Source: Sorangium sp051521495
Lineage (GTDB): Bacteria; Myxococcota_A; Polyangia; Polyangiales; Polyangiaceae
Direction: 5' to 3'
DNA: 64,000 nucleotides
Assembly (NCBI RefSeq): GCF_051521495.1
Contig: NZ_CP150355.1
Coordinates: 9,176,001-9,240,000, forward strand
Shown piece after piece: positions 33,412-41,945 of this stretch; the first letter of the stretch is position 1, and every line of letters begins with the position of its first letter. The translations under genes were made by a program, and so were the position numbers. Below the pieces are notes generated by a model. The model was not told the origin of the DNA and made no database searches. It saw nothing but the letters and a program-made list of their open reading frames with translations.

Positions 33412-34170
33412 TCAGGCGGCTTGCTGCGGCGTCTTGGCGGTGGGCTCGCCGCGCGCGTCGAGCGCGACCTTGCTCGACAGCCACGCTCGCACAAGCTCGA
33501 GGTGGCGCGCCTCGTGCTGCTCGGCCTCGCGGAACTCGGCGGCCATCTCATCCTGGCCGTAAGCGATCGCCAGGTCGATGAGCATCCGCCAGCTGTCGTT
33601 GTCCGTGAGCTCGGCGACGAGCAGCGCCTGAAGGCTCTGCCCGAGGTTGATCCGCGGCTCGGCGGCGACCGCGAGGACGCCGGCCGACGCCAGGCCGACG
33701 ACGTCGGCGCTGGGCGTCATCGCTGTCGGATCTGCCCCGAGCCGCTCGATCGCGCGCTTCAGCAGGGCGAAATGCCGGAGCTCGTCGTCGCGGATCGCCT
33801 CGAGATCCGCGCGGGTCGGGCCTCCCTCGAAGGTCCCCTGCGCGTCGTGCTTGGCGATCAGCGCCTCGTAGAGGCGCGTGCCCGAGCGCTCGAACTGGAG
33901 GCGCTCGCCGAGCTTGTCGATGAGGAGGGCGGGCGGCCTGCCCTGGATGAGCTCCCCGGCGGCCTTGACCACCCCCTTGAGGGTCACCGGCGGTGGCACG
34001 CTCCCGACCGGCCCCGACGCGCCCGCGACCTCGGTCCTGACCGCCGCGGCGTCGGCCTCGCTCCCCGGGGAGCTCGGCGGGATCGCCTGTGCGAACTCGA
34101 TGAGCTCCTTGCTGTCGATGGGCGAGGTCGCGATACCCGTGGTGTTGGTCCCGATCGTGCTCTGCTTCAT
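33412..34170 (-). CDS. Ferritin-like domain protein, shorter partner
   Basis: This 252-residue protein has an N-terminal flexible region (to about 60) and then four long helices of the ferritin-like/DUF892-type kind, with acidic and His residues that could bind two metal ions: LYEALIAKHDAQG, LEAIRDDELRHFALLKRAIE and AEFREAEQHEARHLELVRAW. Its ATG at 34170 overlaps the stop of the upstream ferritin-like gene by four bases (ATGA), so the two are almost certainly translated together and may form a complex. No signal peptide is seen. Roles of this group are poorly known; iron handling or stress protection are guesses. Confidence 0.8.
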   Translation of the reverse strand: MKQSTIGTNTTGIATSPIDSKELIEFAQAIPPSSPGSEADAAAVRTEVAGASGPVGSVPPPVTLKGVVKAAGELIQGRPPALLIDKLGERLQFERSGTRLYEALIAKHDAQGTFEGGPTRADLEAIRDDELRHFALLKRAIERLGADPTAMTPSADVVGLASAGVLAVAAEPRINLGQSLQALLVAELTDNDSWRMLIDLAIAYGQDEMAAEFREAEQHEARHLELVRAWLSSKVALDARGEPTAKTPQQAA

Positions 34171-35366
34171 GGCGTCGCCTCCTTCTGTCCGTCGATCTTC
34201 TCGGCGCGCCGCGAGAGCTCGGTGCCCGGCGTGTACCGGTAGCCCGCGGCCACGATCTCGGAGGGGGAGCCGGAGGAGTTCATCTGCTGCCGGTAGGCGA
34301 TCGTCGCCGCGCTCTCCGGGACGACCCGCGGATCGACGATGTCCTCGCCGACGGCGCGGAGCTGCACCTCCGTGGACAGCACGTCGCGCACGAACTGCCG
34401 GTGGCTCTTGTGGGAGACCGGGTCCGGGAGCGAGGCGGGGAGGATCTCGGCCGCGTCGCGCCGCTCGATCCGGTTGAGGTGATCGATGGCCACGTGGAGC
34501 TGCCCGAGCTCGTAGTCGAGGAACCGCTCCCAGATCCGCTTCACGTGGGCATTCTTCTCCTGCTGGAGGCAGCTCCAGTAATTGTAGACCTCGTTGGCCT
34601 CGTGGAGGACCCACTTCTCGATCCAGGTCTCCTCGGGGTCGATGATCGCCTCGTACTGGGTGACGTGCTGCTCCTCGATCGAGGCGATCTCGGCGTAGAG
34701 CAGCCGCGCCACCGGGTCCGTGAAGAACGGCCCGACGTTGACGTAGTAGTTGTGCGTCTGCTGCTCGGCGGACATGATGGTGAGCGCGTTGAGCTTCGTG
34801 ATCGCGCTCGCGGTCCGCCGGTCGTACGGCGCGCGCACGTCGTCCTCGGGCGCGCGGTGCTCCACCGCGGTCGGGCGCCCCGCCGTCACGTCGGTGTACG
34901 ATTGCAGGATGTTGTTCGCGTCCTTGCCTTCCAGGCGGTCCAGGAGCGCCGCGTATCGATACAGATGATCGTAGTCCTCGAGCATGCCGAAGCGATAGAC
35001 CTGCGCGAGGTACGGGTCTGGCTCGGAGAGCGCCACGTGCGCGGTGATCTCGATCGCGACCTGCTCGTAACCGATGGTGGTCTCCAGCGGCGACTGATCC
35101 GGCGGGTTGAGCCAGTTCACCAGCGTGGTCTGGTGGTGATCGACGCGCCGCACCTGGGCGAGCACGCGCCGCAGATCCCGGTTCATGCGCGCGAAGCTGT
35201 GCAGGAAGCGCACGCTCTCGAGCTCGATGCCGTTCATCAGGATGACGCGCACCCGGGTGAACGCGTCGTCGTCGAGCTTGCTGAACGGCACCTGGACGAG
35301 ATCACGCCAGTTGAACGACTGGCGGTCGAGCGGTGTCCCCCGCTCTCTCAGGAGATCAAGAGCCAT
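34167..35366 (-). CDS. Ferritin-like domain protein, longer partner
   Basis: This 399-residue protein is rich in long helices with metal-ligand-like clusters, including ALTIMSAEQQTHNYY, AEIASIEEQHVTQYEA and LHEANEVYNYWSCLQQEKNA, the pattern of ferritin-like diiron proteins. The ATG at 35366 (MALDLLRERGTPLDRQ) was chosen because the further open frame upstream is Arg-rich and crosses a large palindrome. It overlaps the next gene by four bases. Membership of the ferritin-like superfamily is secure by pattern, but whether it oxidises iron, is an oxygenase or is structural is unknown. Confidence 0.8.
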   Translation of the reverse strand: MALDLLRERGTPLDRQSFNWRDLVQVPFSKLDDDAFTRVRVILMNGIELESVRFLHSFARMNRDLRRVLAQVRRVDHHQTTLVNWLNPPDQSPLETTIGYEQVAIEITAHVALSEPDPYLAQVYRFGMLEDYDHLYRYAALLDRLEGKDANNILQSYTDVTAGRPTAVEHRAPEDDVRAPYDRRTASAITKLNALTIMSAEQQTHNYYVNVGPFFTDPVARLLYAEIASIEEQHVTQYEAIIDPEETWIEKWVLHEANEVYNYWSCLQQEKNAHVKRIWERFLDYELGQLHVAIDHLNRIERRDAAEILPASLPDPVSHKSHRQFVRDVLSTEVQLRAVGEDIVDPRVVPESAATIAYRQQMNSSGSPSEIVAAGYRYTPGTELSRRAEKIDGQKEATP

Positions 35367-35832
35367 GTTGCCCCTCCTCGCGCGTCGTGCTCGTGCGCCG
35401 ATGGCCGATGAACGATCGCTGCGGCGATACCTGAGGCGCCCCTCACCGCGGCGCAAGCGCGGGCATATCCCGATACGCCGAGCCCGCGCGCCGGGCCTCT
35501 CGCGCGCGGAGCGGATCTGCCAGACGGATCTGCGCGCCCGTGTCCGGGCTGTGCTACAGCGGGGAGCAGGTTCGTGCGCTACGGGTTCAGCCGCTAGGCA
35601 GGCGAGTGAGGCGTACGAAGGTACGCCGCAGGGAGCCGAACGACGCGGATGAGCCCGTAGCGCACGAACCCGCTCCCCGCTGTAGAGCACCGCTCGACCT
35701 GAAGAGAGACCATCGCGCCGGGGACGAGAGAGAGCCTCACTTCTCTGGTGTCCTTGGCGCCCTGGCGGTCCCGACCCTCCGTCGCTCCAGCTCCGCGGCG
35801 GCGCGCAGGCGGCCGGCCGTGGAGGAGGTGTC
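35367..35832. other. 466-base divergent intergenic region with a giant hairpin
   Basis: No gene is supported between the ferritin-like gene (minus) and the photolyase gene (plus). The dominant feature is the palindrome at 35551-35690; the rest shows no recognisable site. Confidence 0.5.
35551..35690. repeat. 140-nt imperfect palindrome with tetraloop centre
   Basis: The outer arms 35551-35588 and 35651-35690 are inverted copies of each other, differing by a 2-base gap and two substitutions. At the centre GGCGTAC (35610-35616) and GTACGCC (35621-35627) pair perfectly around GAAG. A short CCGC/GCGG pairing lies between. The whole would fold into one long rod as RNA or a cruciform as DNA. There is no U-run and no coding sense on either strand. 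Confidence 0.8.
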
Positions 35833-37359
35833 ATGATCTCCAGCAGCGTCCCCGAGCTCCGGCTCCGCACCCGCAATGCCATGCCTGTCCGCGAGGACGG
35901 CGATCATGTCCTTTACTGGATGATCGCGAGCCGCCGGACACGGCACAATTTCGGTCTGGAGCGCGCGATCGCCTGGTCGATGGCGCTCGATCGACCGCTC
36001 GTCGTGCTGGAGGCGCTCCGGTGCGGCTACCGCTGGGCGAGCGACAGGATCCATCGCTTCGTAATCGACGGCATGGCCGACAACGCGCGCCGCCTCGCGG
36101 CGGCCGGCGTCGCGCATCACCCCTATGTCGAGCCCGCCGAGGGGGCCGGGAAGGGCCTGCTCGGCGCGCTCGCGGCGCGGGCGTGCGTGGTGGTGACGGA
36201 CGACTTCCCGTGCTTCTTTCTCCCCCGGATGGTCGCCTCGGCGGCGCGGCAGGTGCCGGTCCGCCTCGAGCAGGTCGACTCGAACGGCCTCTTGCCGATC
36301 CGCGCGGCCGATCGGGTGTTCACGACGGCGCGCTCGTTCCGCATCTTCTGGCAGCGGGTGATCGGCGAGCACCTCGGCGCGCAGCCGGCGGCCGATCCGC
36401 TGAAGCGGGCGAAGCTCCGGCCGGCGGCCCCCCTCCCCCGCGCGATCGCGCGCAGGTGGCCCGCGGCCTCGCCGGCGCTGCTCGGGGGCGATCCTGCGGC
36501 GCTCTCGGCGCTCCCCATCGATCACACCGTCCCGCCGGCGCCTCGCCGGGGCGGCCCAGAGGCGGCAGGCAAAGCGCTCGCGAGCTTCGTCTCGGAGCGG
36601 CTGCCGCGCTACCTGGAGGAGCGCGATCACCCCGACGCCGGCGCGGCGAGCGGCCTGTCGCCGTACCTGCACTTCGGCCACCTCGCGGCGCACGAGGTCT
36701 TCGCCGCCGTCGCGCGGCGCGAGGGCTTCCGCGTCGAGCGGCTCGGCCGCCCCGGCGACGGCGTGGAGCGGCCGAGCGGCAGCCGGGCGGGGTTCTGGGG
36801 GATGAGCGCCTCGGCCGAGGCGTTCCTCGAGCAGCTCGTCACCTGGCGGGAGCTCGGGTTCAACGCCTTCGCGCTCGGGGCGAGCGAGGGAGACGGGCCG
36901 CGCCTCTCGTGGAAGCGCGATCCGACCGACTACGAGTCTCTCCCGGACTGGGCGCTCGCGACGCTCGAGAAGCACGCGCGCGACAGGCGCCCGCGCGTCT
37001 ACCCGCTCGAGGCGCTCGCGGCCGGGGCGACCCACGACCGGATCTGGAACGCGTCCCAGGTCGAGCTCCTCCGCGAGGGTCGAATGCACAATTACCTGCG
37101 GATGCTCTGGGGCAAGAAGATCCTGGAATGGTCGCGGACGCCGCGCGAGGCGCTCGAGGTCATGGTCGAGCTCAACGACCGGTATGCGCTCGACGGCCGC
37201 GACCCGAACTCGACCTCGGGCATCTTCTGGGTGCTCGGCCGCTACGATCGGGCCTGGGGTCCGGAGCGGGAGATCTTCGGCACGATACGTTACATGTCGT
37301 CCGAGAACACGGCCCGGAAGCTGCATCTGAAGGAGTACCTGGCGCGCTATGCGCGGTAG
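35833..37359 (+). CDS. phr: Deoxyribodipyrimidine photolyase, class II
   Basis: This 508-residue flavoenzyme repairs cyclobutane pyrimidine dimers with light energy. The N-terminal half is the photolyase Rossmann domain (DGDHVLYWMIASRRTRHNFG; VVTDDFPCFFLPRM). The C-terminal FAD-binding helical domain has the class II hallmarks TWRELGFN, WNASQVELLREGRMHNYLR, MLWGKKILEWS, LDGRDPNSTSGIFWVLGRYD and AWGPEREIFGTIRYMS. Length fits the class, slightly long because of an Ala/Pro-rich insertion near 215-240. The ATG at 35833 is the first of two close options (the other is at the Met of NAMPVRED). It stands alone, transcribed away from the ferritin-like pair. Confidence 0.94.
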   Translation: MISSSVPELRLRTRNAMPVREDGDHVLYWMIASRRTRHNFGLERAIAWSMALDRPLVVLEALRCGYRWASDRIHRFVIDGMADNARRLAAAGVAHHPYVEPAEGAGKGLLGALAARACVVVTDDFPCFFLPRMVASAARQVPVRLEQVDSNGLLPIRAADRVFTTARSFRIFWQRVIGEHLGAQPAADPLKRAKLRPAAPLPRAIARRWPAASPALLGGDPAALSALPIDHTVPPAPRRGGPEAAGKALASFVSERLPRYLEERDHPDAGAASGLSPYLHFGHLAAHEVFAAVARREGFRVERLGRPGDGVERPSGSRAGFWGMSASAEAFLEQLVTWRELGFNAFALGASEGDGPRLSWKRDPTDYESLPDWALATLEKHARDRRPRVYPLEALAAGATHDRIWNASQVELLREGRMHNYLRMLWGKKILEWSRTPREALEVMVELNDRYALDGRDPNSTSGIFWVLGRYDRAWGPEREIFGTIRYMSSENTARKLHLKEYLARYAR

Positions 37360-37631
37360 CGCGCGCGGCCACCGCCGATGGCGCGCGCCGGAGAAGCTCA
37401 CCCCCGAGATCCCGGGAGGCGCTGTCGGGGACCTCGCCCTCGAGCCCGGAGTTCCGGGAGGTGCAGCCGGGGAGCTCGCCCCGACGCGGTGGAGGAGCTC
37501 GGCGGGACGGCGAGTCGCCCCGCGTCCCACGGCGGAATTCACCGCCGGCGGCTCTCGTGTGAACGGCAACGCCTGGCGCCGGCGGCGCGCTGGCGGCAAG
37601 GGCGCACGCGGGGTTCGACGCGGCCGCCGAG

Positions 37632-38324
37632 GTGAGCTATCGAGCGGTCGTGGATCTCCTCCGTGAATTTTTCAGCAGGCTGAGGGAGCTCGAGTCGCTG
37701 CTCCAGTGGGGCGGATACCCCGTCCTGATGATCATCATCTTTGCCGAGACGGGGCTGCTCATCGGGTTCTTCCTTCCCGGGGACTCGCTGCTCGTCACCG
37801 CGGGGGTGCTGGTCAATGCGGGGCTCATCAACCCGCTCAATTTGTCGAACTTCGAGAACCTGCTCCTCATGAACGTCACGCTGATGGCGATGGCGATCAT
37901 CGGCGACGCGGTGGGCTTCTCGATCGGGCGGCGCGCCGGCCCGAAGATCTTCTCGCGGGAGCAGTCCCTCCTCTTCCGCAAGGATCACCTGATCGCGACG
38001 CAGAAGTTCTACGACAAGCACGGCGGCAAGACGATCATCCTCGCGCGCTTCATGCCGTTCGCCCGGACGTTCGCCCCGGTCGTGGCGGGCGTGGGGCAGA
38101 TGCAGTACCGGCGCTTCGCGATGTTCAACGTCGTGGGCGGCATGCTCTGGGTCCTCTCGATGACGTTCCTCGGATACTTCCTTGGCAAGGTCTTCGACGC
38201 GAAGCAGATCGAGCGGGTCGTCTACCTGATCGTCTTCGTCTCGGTGGCGCCGGTCCTCTTCGGAGCGATCAAGCACAGGCTCCAGCAAAAGAAGGACGCC
38301 GCGCGCCTCGAGGCCGAACCGTAG
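37632..38324 (+). CDS. DedA family membrane protein
   Basis: This 230-residue membrane protein belongs to the DedA/SNARE-associated family, whose members flip lipid carriers such as undecaprenyl phosphate or phospholipids and support envelope stability. Seen are the first helix GGYPVLMIIIFAETGLLIG with FFLPGDSLL, the amphipathic GDAVGFSIGRRAG, the conserved FYDKHGGKTIILARFMPFAR with its Arg and Pro, and two C-terminal membrane helices. Several GTG codons are possible starts; 37632 is used and 37650 is an alternative. The end of the gene, including the stop codon, is duplicated in tandem. Confidence 0.9.
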   Translation: MSYRAVVDLLREFFSRLRELESLLQWGGYPVLMIIIFAETGLLIGFFLPGDSLLVTAGVLVNAGLINPLNLSNFENLLLMNVTLMAMAIIGDAVGFSIGRRAGPKIFSREQSLLFRKDHLIATQKFYDKHGGKTIILARFMPFARTFAPVVAGVGQMQYRRFAMFNVVGGMLWVLSMTFLGYFLGKVFDAKQIERVVYLIVFVSVAPVLFGAIKHRLQQKKDAARLEAEP

Positions 38325-38376
38325 GCGCCGCCGGGCGGACACCTCGAGGCCTAGCCGTAGGCGCTGTCCGACGGAC
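38306..38376 (+). repeat. 36-bp tandem duplication across the DedA stop codon
   Basis: Two copies of a 36-base unit beginning CCTCGAGGCC start at 38306 and 38342, with about 80 percent identity. The first copy contains the stop codon of the DedA gene. Confidence 0.75.
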
Positions 38377-38614
38377 GTCGCGAGCGGATCGAGCCCAGTC
38401 ACGTCGTCACCCGAGCTCTTGCCAGTTGGCGCGTTTCCCGTAGGCAACCTCCTCCAGAGGCCGGACGGCTCGGCAATGCCTCGCGCGCAATCGATCAGGG
38501 GCGAGCCGGGCGACACGGAACTAGCGACGTCCGCAGCCAACCCGTCGCCGGCGCCGCCCGCCTCTTGCGCCTCTTGTACTCCGCACCACCTCCCCGCTAC
38601 GCTGTGCTCCCACC

Positions 38615-40258
38615 ATGGCGCAGCAGCCCGCCGTCCCGTCCGGCGTCCCGGTTCCCGGCGACGTCCTCGCGGGCAAATACCGCATCGAGCGCGTCCTCGG
38701 CGCGGGGGGCATGGGGGTGGTCTTCGCGGCCTGGCACCTCGTCCTGGAGCGCCGCGTCGCCGTCAAATTCCTCCTCCCCGAGGCCGCGGCGCTCCCGGAC
38801 GCCGGCGCCCGCTTCCTGCGCGAGGCCCGGGCCGCCGCCGCCCTCGACGGACAGCACATCGCGCGCGTCCTCGACGTGGGCACGCTGGACACCGGCGCAG
38901 CCTACATGGTGCTGGAGTACCTGACCGGCGATGATCTCGGCCAGGTGCTCCAGACCCGTGGGCCGCTCCCGCTCGCCGACGCGGCCGATTACCTCCAGGC
39001 CTGCGAGGCCATCGCCGAGGCTCACGCGCGCGGCATCATCCACCGCGACCTCAAGCCGAAGAACCTCTTCCTCACCCGCCGCCCCGACGGGACTCCCCTC
39101 CTCAAGGTCCTCGACTTCGGCCTGTCGAAGTTCATCGCGACAGGCGATTCGCTCAAGGAGGCGAGCCTGACCGCGACAGGCCTCATCATGGGCTCCATCC
39201 ATTACATGTCGCCGGAGCAGATTCGCAGCCTCAAATACGCTGACGTGCGCACGGACATCTGGGCCCTCGGCGTGATCTTGTATCGCATGCTCACGGGGCG
39301 GCACCCGTTCGAGGGCGACAGCGTCACCGCGGTCACCGCGGCGATCATGATGGATACGCCCGTGTCCATCCTGACCCTGCGGCAGGACGTGCCGCCGGCC
39401 GTCGCGGCGCTCGTGAGCCGTTGCCTCGTGAAGGACCCGGCCGCCCGCGCCCAGAGCGTGACGGAGATCGCCCGCGTGCTCGCGCCTTTCGGGACGCAGC
39501 GCGCGCGGCTCTCGTTCGAGAGCATCGACCGGCTGCTGCCGGAGCCCGCCCACCGCGGCGGATCGTCGCCGGCGGAGGGCGCGCCCACCGCGTCGACGCG
39601 TCCGTTCGGCCCGCCGTCGCCCTCGGGTGCCGGCCCGCGCGCCGCGCCCGACGCCACGACGGCCCCCATGCCTGCTCCCCCGGGCATGCCGTCGTCGCCT
39701 GGCAGCGAGGCGCCGGGGGCGATGCACGCGACTGGCAGCGATGCGCCGGGGGCGGTGCACGCGACGCTGCCTCACGCCTCCTGGGGCAACACCACGCGGA
39801 GCCGAGCGCCGCGCGGCCGCGCAGCGCTGCTCGCCAGCGCCGCTGGCGCGCTCGTCCTCGTCGGCGGGCTCGTCCTCGCGTGGCGGCTGACGGCAAGCAG
39901 ACCCGCGGACGACAGCCCCTCCGCGCCCTCGGTCACGGTGACCGCGCCCGCGCCCTTCGACGCGGCCACGGCGGCGGCGGTGACGACCGCCGCTCGCGCC
40001 GCGGACACCGCGACCGCGGCGCCACCGGCCGGCGCGGAGGCGCCCGCCGCTCGCCCCGCGGAGACCGCGACCGCCGCGCCGCCGGCCGGCGCGCCGGCGA
40101 TCGCGAGCCCCTCGGCCAGGGCCCCGGCGAAGCCGGCAGCACCGCCGACCGCGCCGGCGCGGGAAAAGCCGGCCGGAAGCGCCGCGCCCCCGAAACCGCC
40201 GCCGCCGGCGACCAGCGCCCCCAGGAATGCAGGATCGGATCGGAGGATTTTCGATTGA
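38615..40258 (+). CDS. Ser/Thr protein kinase with one membrane segment
   Basis: This 547-residue Hanks-type kinase has a complete catalytic domain at about residues 22-290: LGAGGMGVVFAAW, Lys51 in VAVKF, IIHRDLKPKNLFL, LDFGLSKF and IHYMSPEQIRS. A Pro/Ala/Ser-rich linker (about 305-400) leads to one transmembrane helix (LLASAAGALVLVGGLVLAW, about 408-428) and a C-terminal Ala/Pro/Thr-rich tail of about 110 residues that would lie outside the cytoplasm and has no recognised sensor fold. The stop overlaps a TTG in frame with the next gene (TTGA), whose product is exported, suggesting that the two work together at the membrane. Confidence 0.92.
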   Translation: MAQQPAVPSGVPVPGDVLAGKYRIERVLGAGGMGVVFAAWHLVLERRVAVKFLLPEAAALPDAGARFLREARAAAALDGQHIARVLDVGTLDTGAAYMVLEYLTGDDLGQVLQTRGPLPLADAADYLQACEAIAEAHARGIIHRDLKPKNLFLTRRPDGTPLLKVLDFGLSKFIATGDSLKEASLTATGLIMGSIHYMSPEQIRSLKYADVRTDIWALGVILYRMLTGRHPFEGDSVTAVTAAIMMDTPVSILTLRQDVPPAVAALVSRCLVKDPAARAQSVTEIARVLAPFGTQRARLSFESIDRLLPEPAHRGGSSPAEGAPTASTRPFGPPSPSGAGPRAAPDATTAPMPAPPGMPSSPGSEAPGAMHATGSDAPGAVHATLPHASWGNTTRSRAPRGRAALLASAAGALVLVGGLVLAWRLTASRPADDSPSAPSVTVTAPAPFDAATAAAVTTAARAADTATAAPPAGAEAPAARPAETATAAPPAGAPAIASPSARAPAKPAAPPTAPAREKPAGSAAPPKPPPPATSAPRNAGSDRRIFD

Positions 40259-40281
40259 GGCGAACAGGATCTCTTCGAGCG

Positions 40282-41247
40282 ATGCCCTGCGCCCTGACGC
40301 TCGCCGCCCTCTGCGCCATGGGTCAGGCGGCGTCCGCGCAACCCAGGGCCCCGAAGGACGCGGCGTATGAGCTCTTCCAGCAGGGTCTCTCGATGGTGGA
40401 GGCGCACGACTGCCCCCGCGCGATCCCGCTGTTCCGCGAGAGTCAGGCGCTCTATGCGTCGCGCGGCACCCTGTACAACCTCGCGCTGTGCGAGGCGGAG
40501 CTCGGCCAGGTGGCGACCTCGTGGCGGCACTTCAAGGAGCTGCTGCCGCAGCTAACGCCCGGCGACCCCCGACTACCCATCACCGAGGAGCAGCTCACGG
40601 CCCTCGAGCCGCGGCTACCGAGGCTCGTGATCGAGCTCGCGGTGGGCGCGCCGGCGCTCTCGGAGGTGCTGCTCGATCGAGCGCCGCTGCCCCAGGCCAC
40701 CCCTGGCAGCGAGCTCCCGGTCGATCCCGGGGATCACGCGCTCGTGGCGCGGTGGGCCGACGGCCGGCAGACCGAGGCGCTCGTGTCGGTCGCGGAAGGG
40801 GCGCGCAAGGCGGTGCGCCTCGAGCCGCCGGCCCCCGCGCCGCCCCCGGTCCGCGTGTCCGCCGATCCGCTCTCCCCCACGCCGCCCCCGGACGCTCCGC
40901 CGCCCGGCGCCTCCAGCGGCAGGCGCACGCTCGCGTTCGTGGTCGGCGGCGTCGGCGTCGCGGCCCTGGGCGGGAGCTTCATCACGGGCGGGCTCGCGCT
41001 CGGCACGAAGGACGATCTCGAGACGGAGTGCCCGGATCCGTCGCGGTGCAGCGACGAGGGCATGTCGCTCCGGTCGCGGGGCCAGACGCTCACCACCGCG
41101 AGCACTGTGCTCGGCGCCGTCGGCCTCGTCGGCCTCGGCGCTGGCCTGGTGCTCCTCCTGACAGCGCCGCAGCAGCGCACCTCGGTCACTTTCGCGCCCG
41201 CGCTCCTGCCAGGCGGCGGCGGCGCGCTGATGCGCAGCCGCTTCTGA
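40282..41247 (+). CDS. Exported protein with TPR-like and PEGA-like regions, two C-terminal helices
   Basis: This 321-residue protein is a common myxobacterial partner of Ser/Thr kinase genes. After a signal peptide (ending near AASAQP) come TPR-like helices (AAYELFQQGLSMVEAHDC, GTLYNLALCEAELG), a beta-rich segment (ELAVGAPALSEVLLD, PVDPGDHALVARWADG) resembling a PEGA domain, a Pro-rich linker and two hydrophobic segments (AFVVGGVGVAALGGSFITGG; VLGAVGLVGLGAGLVLLL) flanking a Cys-containing loop. ATG 40282 is used; an in-frame TTG at 40255 overlaps the kinase stop and would lengthen the basic n-region. Function is unknown. Confidence 0.78.
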   Translation: MPCALTLAALCAMGQAASAQPRAPKDAAYELFQQGLSMVEAHDCPRAIPLFRESQALYASRGTLYNLALCEAELGQVATSWRHFKELLPQLTPGDPRLPITEEQLTALEPRLPRLVIELAVGAPALSEVLLDRAPLPQATPGSELPVDPGDHALVARWADGRQTEALVSVAEGARKAVRLEPPAPAPPPVRVSADPLSPTPPPDAPPPGASSGRRTLAFVVGGVGVAALGGSFITGGLALGTKDDLETECPDPSRCSDEGMSLRSRGQTLTTASTVLGAVGLVGLGAGLVLLLTAPQQRTSVTFAPALLPGGGGALMRSRF

Positions 41248-41337
41248 GCGCCCGGACCGGTGCGGCGGGCGCGCAGCGACAATCATCATTAATAATTTCG
41301 CATATTTAACGGCATCGAAAAAAAAGATCGCCCGGCA

Positions 41338-41364
41338 TGTCGATCCTGCGTCCCGCCGTTCGTC
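41338..41364 (+). promoter_or_regulatory. Putative ECF42-type promoter
   Basis: TGTCGA at 41338-41343, a 17-base spacer and CGTC at 41361-41364 match the bipartite motif reported for ECF42 sigma factors (TGTCGA and CGA/TC). It lies about 80 bases before the DGPF-protein ATG and just after an AT-rich patch (41281-41330). The DGPF gene and a downstream ECF42 gene make autoregulation likely. Confidence 0.6.
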
Positions 41365-41444
41365 GTGACGATGAAGCCACGGTTCGCCCCGGGCAAGAGA
41401 CCCTCCGGAGCCCAGCTCCACCACGGAAGCAAGGAGACACGACC

Positions 41445-41870
41445 ATGCGATTCATGATCCTGATCAAGGCCACCAAGGACAGCGAGGCGGGTGTCATGCC
41501 GAGCGAGCAGCTCCTCACCGAGATGGGGAAGTTCAACGAGGAGCTGGTCAAGGCCGGCGTGATGGTCGCAGGCGAGGGGCTGCACCCGAGCGCGAAGGGC
41601 GCGCGCATCAGGTTCTCGGGCGAGAAGAGGACCGTCGTCGACGGGCCGTTCGCCGAGACGAAGGAGCTGATCGCGGGCTTCTGGATCTGGGACGTGAAGT
41701 CGAAGGATGAGGCGATCGAGTGGGTGAAGCGCTGCCCCAACCCCATGTACGGAGAGTCCGAGATCGAGATTCGCCAGGTGTTCACGGCGGACGACTTCGG
41801 CCCCGCGCTCACGCCCGAGCTCAGGGAGCAGGAGGAGCGCCTGCGGGCGCAGACGGCCGCGAAGAAATAG
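41445..41870 (+). CDS. YCII-related DGPF-domain protein
   Basis: This 141-residue cytoplasmic protein has the ferredoxin-like YCII fold with the namesake motif DGPF at residues 66-69 (VVDGPFAETKELIAGFW). DGPF proteins are almost always encoded next to ECF42 sigma factors and are controlled by them; their biochemical role is not known, though YCII relatives include dehydrochlorinases and muconolactone-type enzymes. AAGGAG lies nine bases before the ATG at 41445. The sigma gene begins 75 bases after its stop, so the two form a likely operon. Confidence 0.92.
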   Translation: MRFMILIKATKDSEAGVMPSEQLLTEMGKFNEELVKAGVMVAGEGLHPSAKGARIRFSGEKRTVVDGPFAETKELIAGFWIWDVKSKDEAIEWVKRCPNPMYGESEIEIRQVFTADDFGPALTPELREQEERLRAQTAAKK

Positions 41871-41945
41871 CCCGGCGCGCCTCGGGGGCTCACGCCGGCG
41901 GAGGGGGGCTTGCGCCGGCGGAGGAAGGTGCTCTGATCGGGCGCC

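Noticed and set aside
35551..35690. An ordinary rho-independent terminator
   Set aside because: It has no U-run on either strand, and the flanking genes are divergent, so neither needs a terminator there.
35367..35882. An N-terminal extension of the longer ferritin-like protein
   Set aside because: It would run through the palindrome and is Arg/Ser/Pro-rich; the ferritin-like helices begin after the ATG at 35366.
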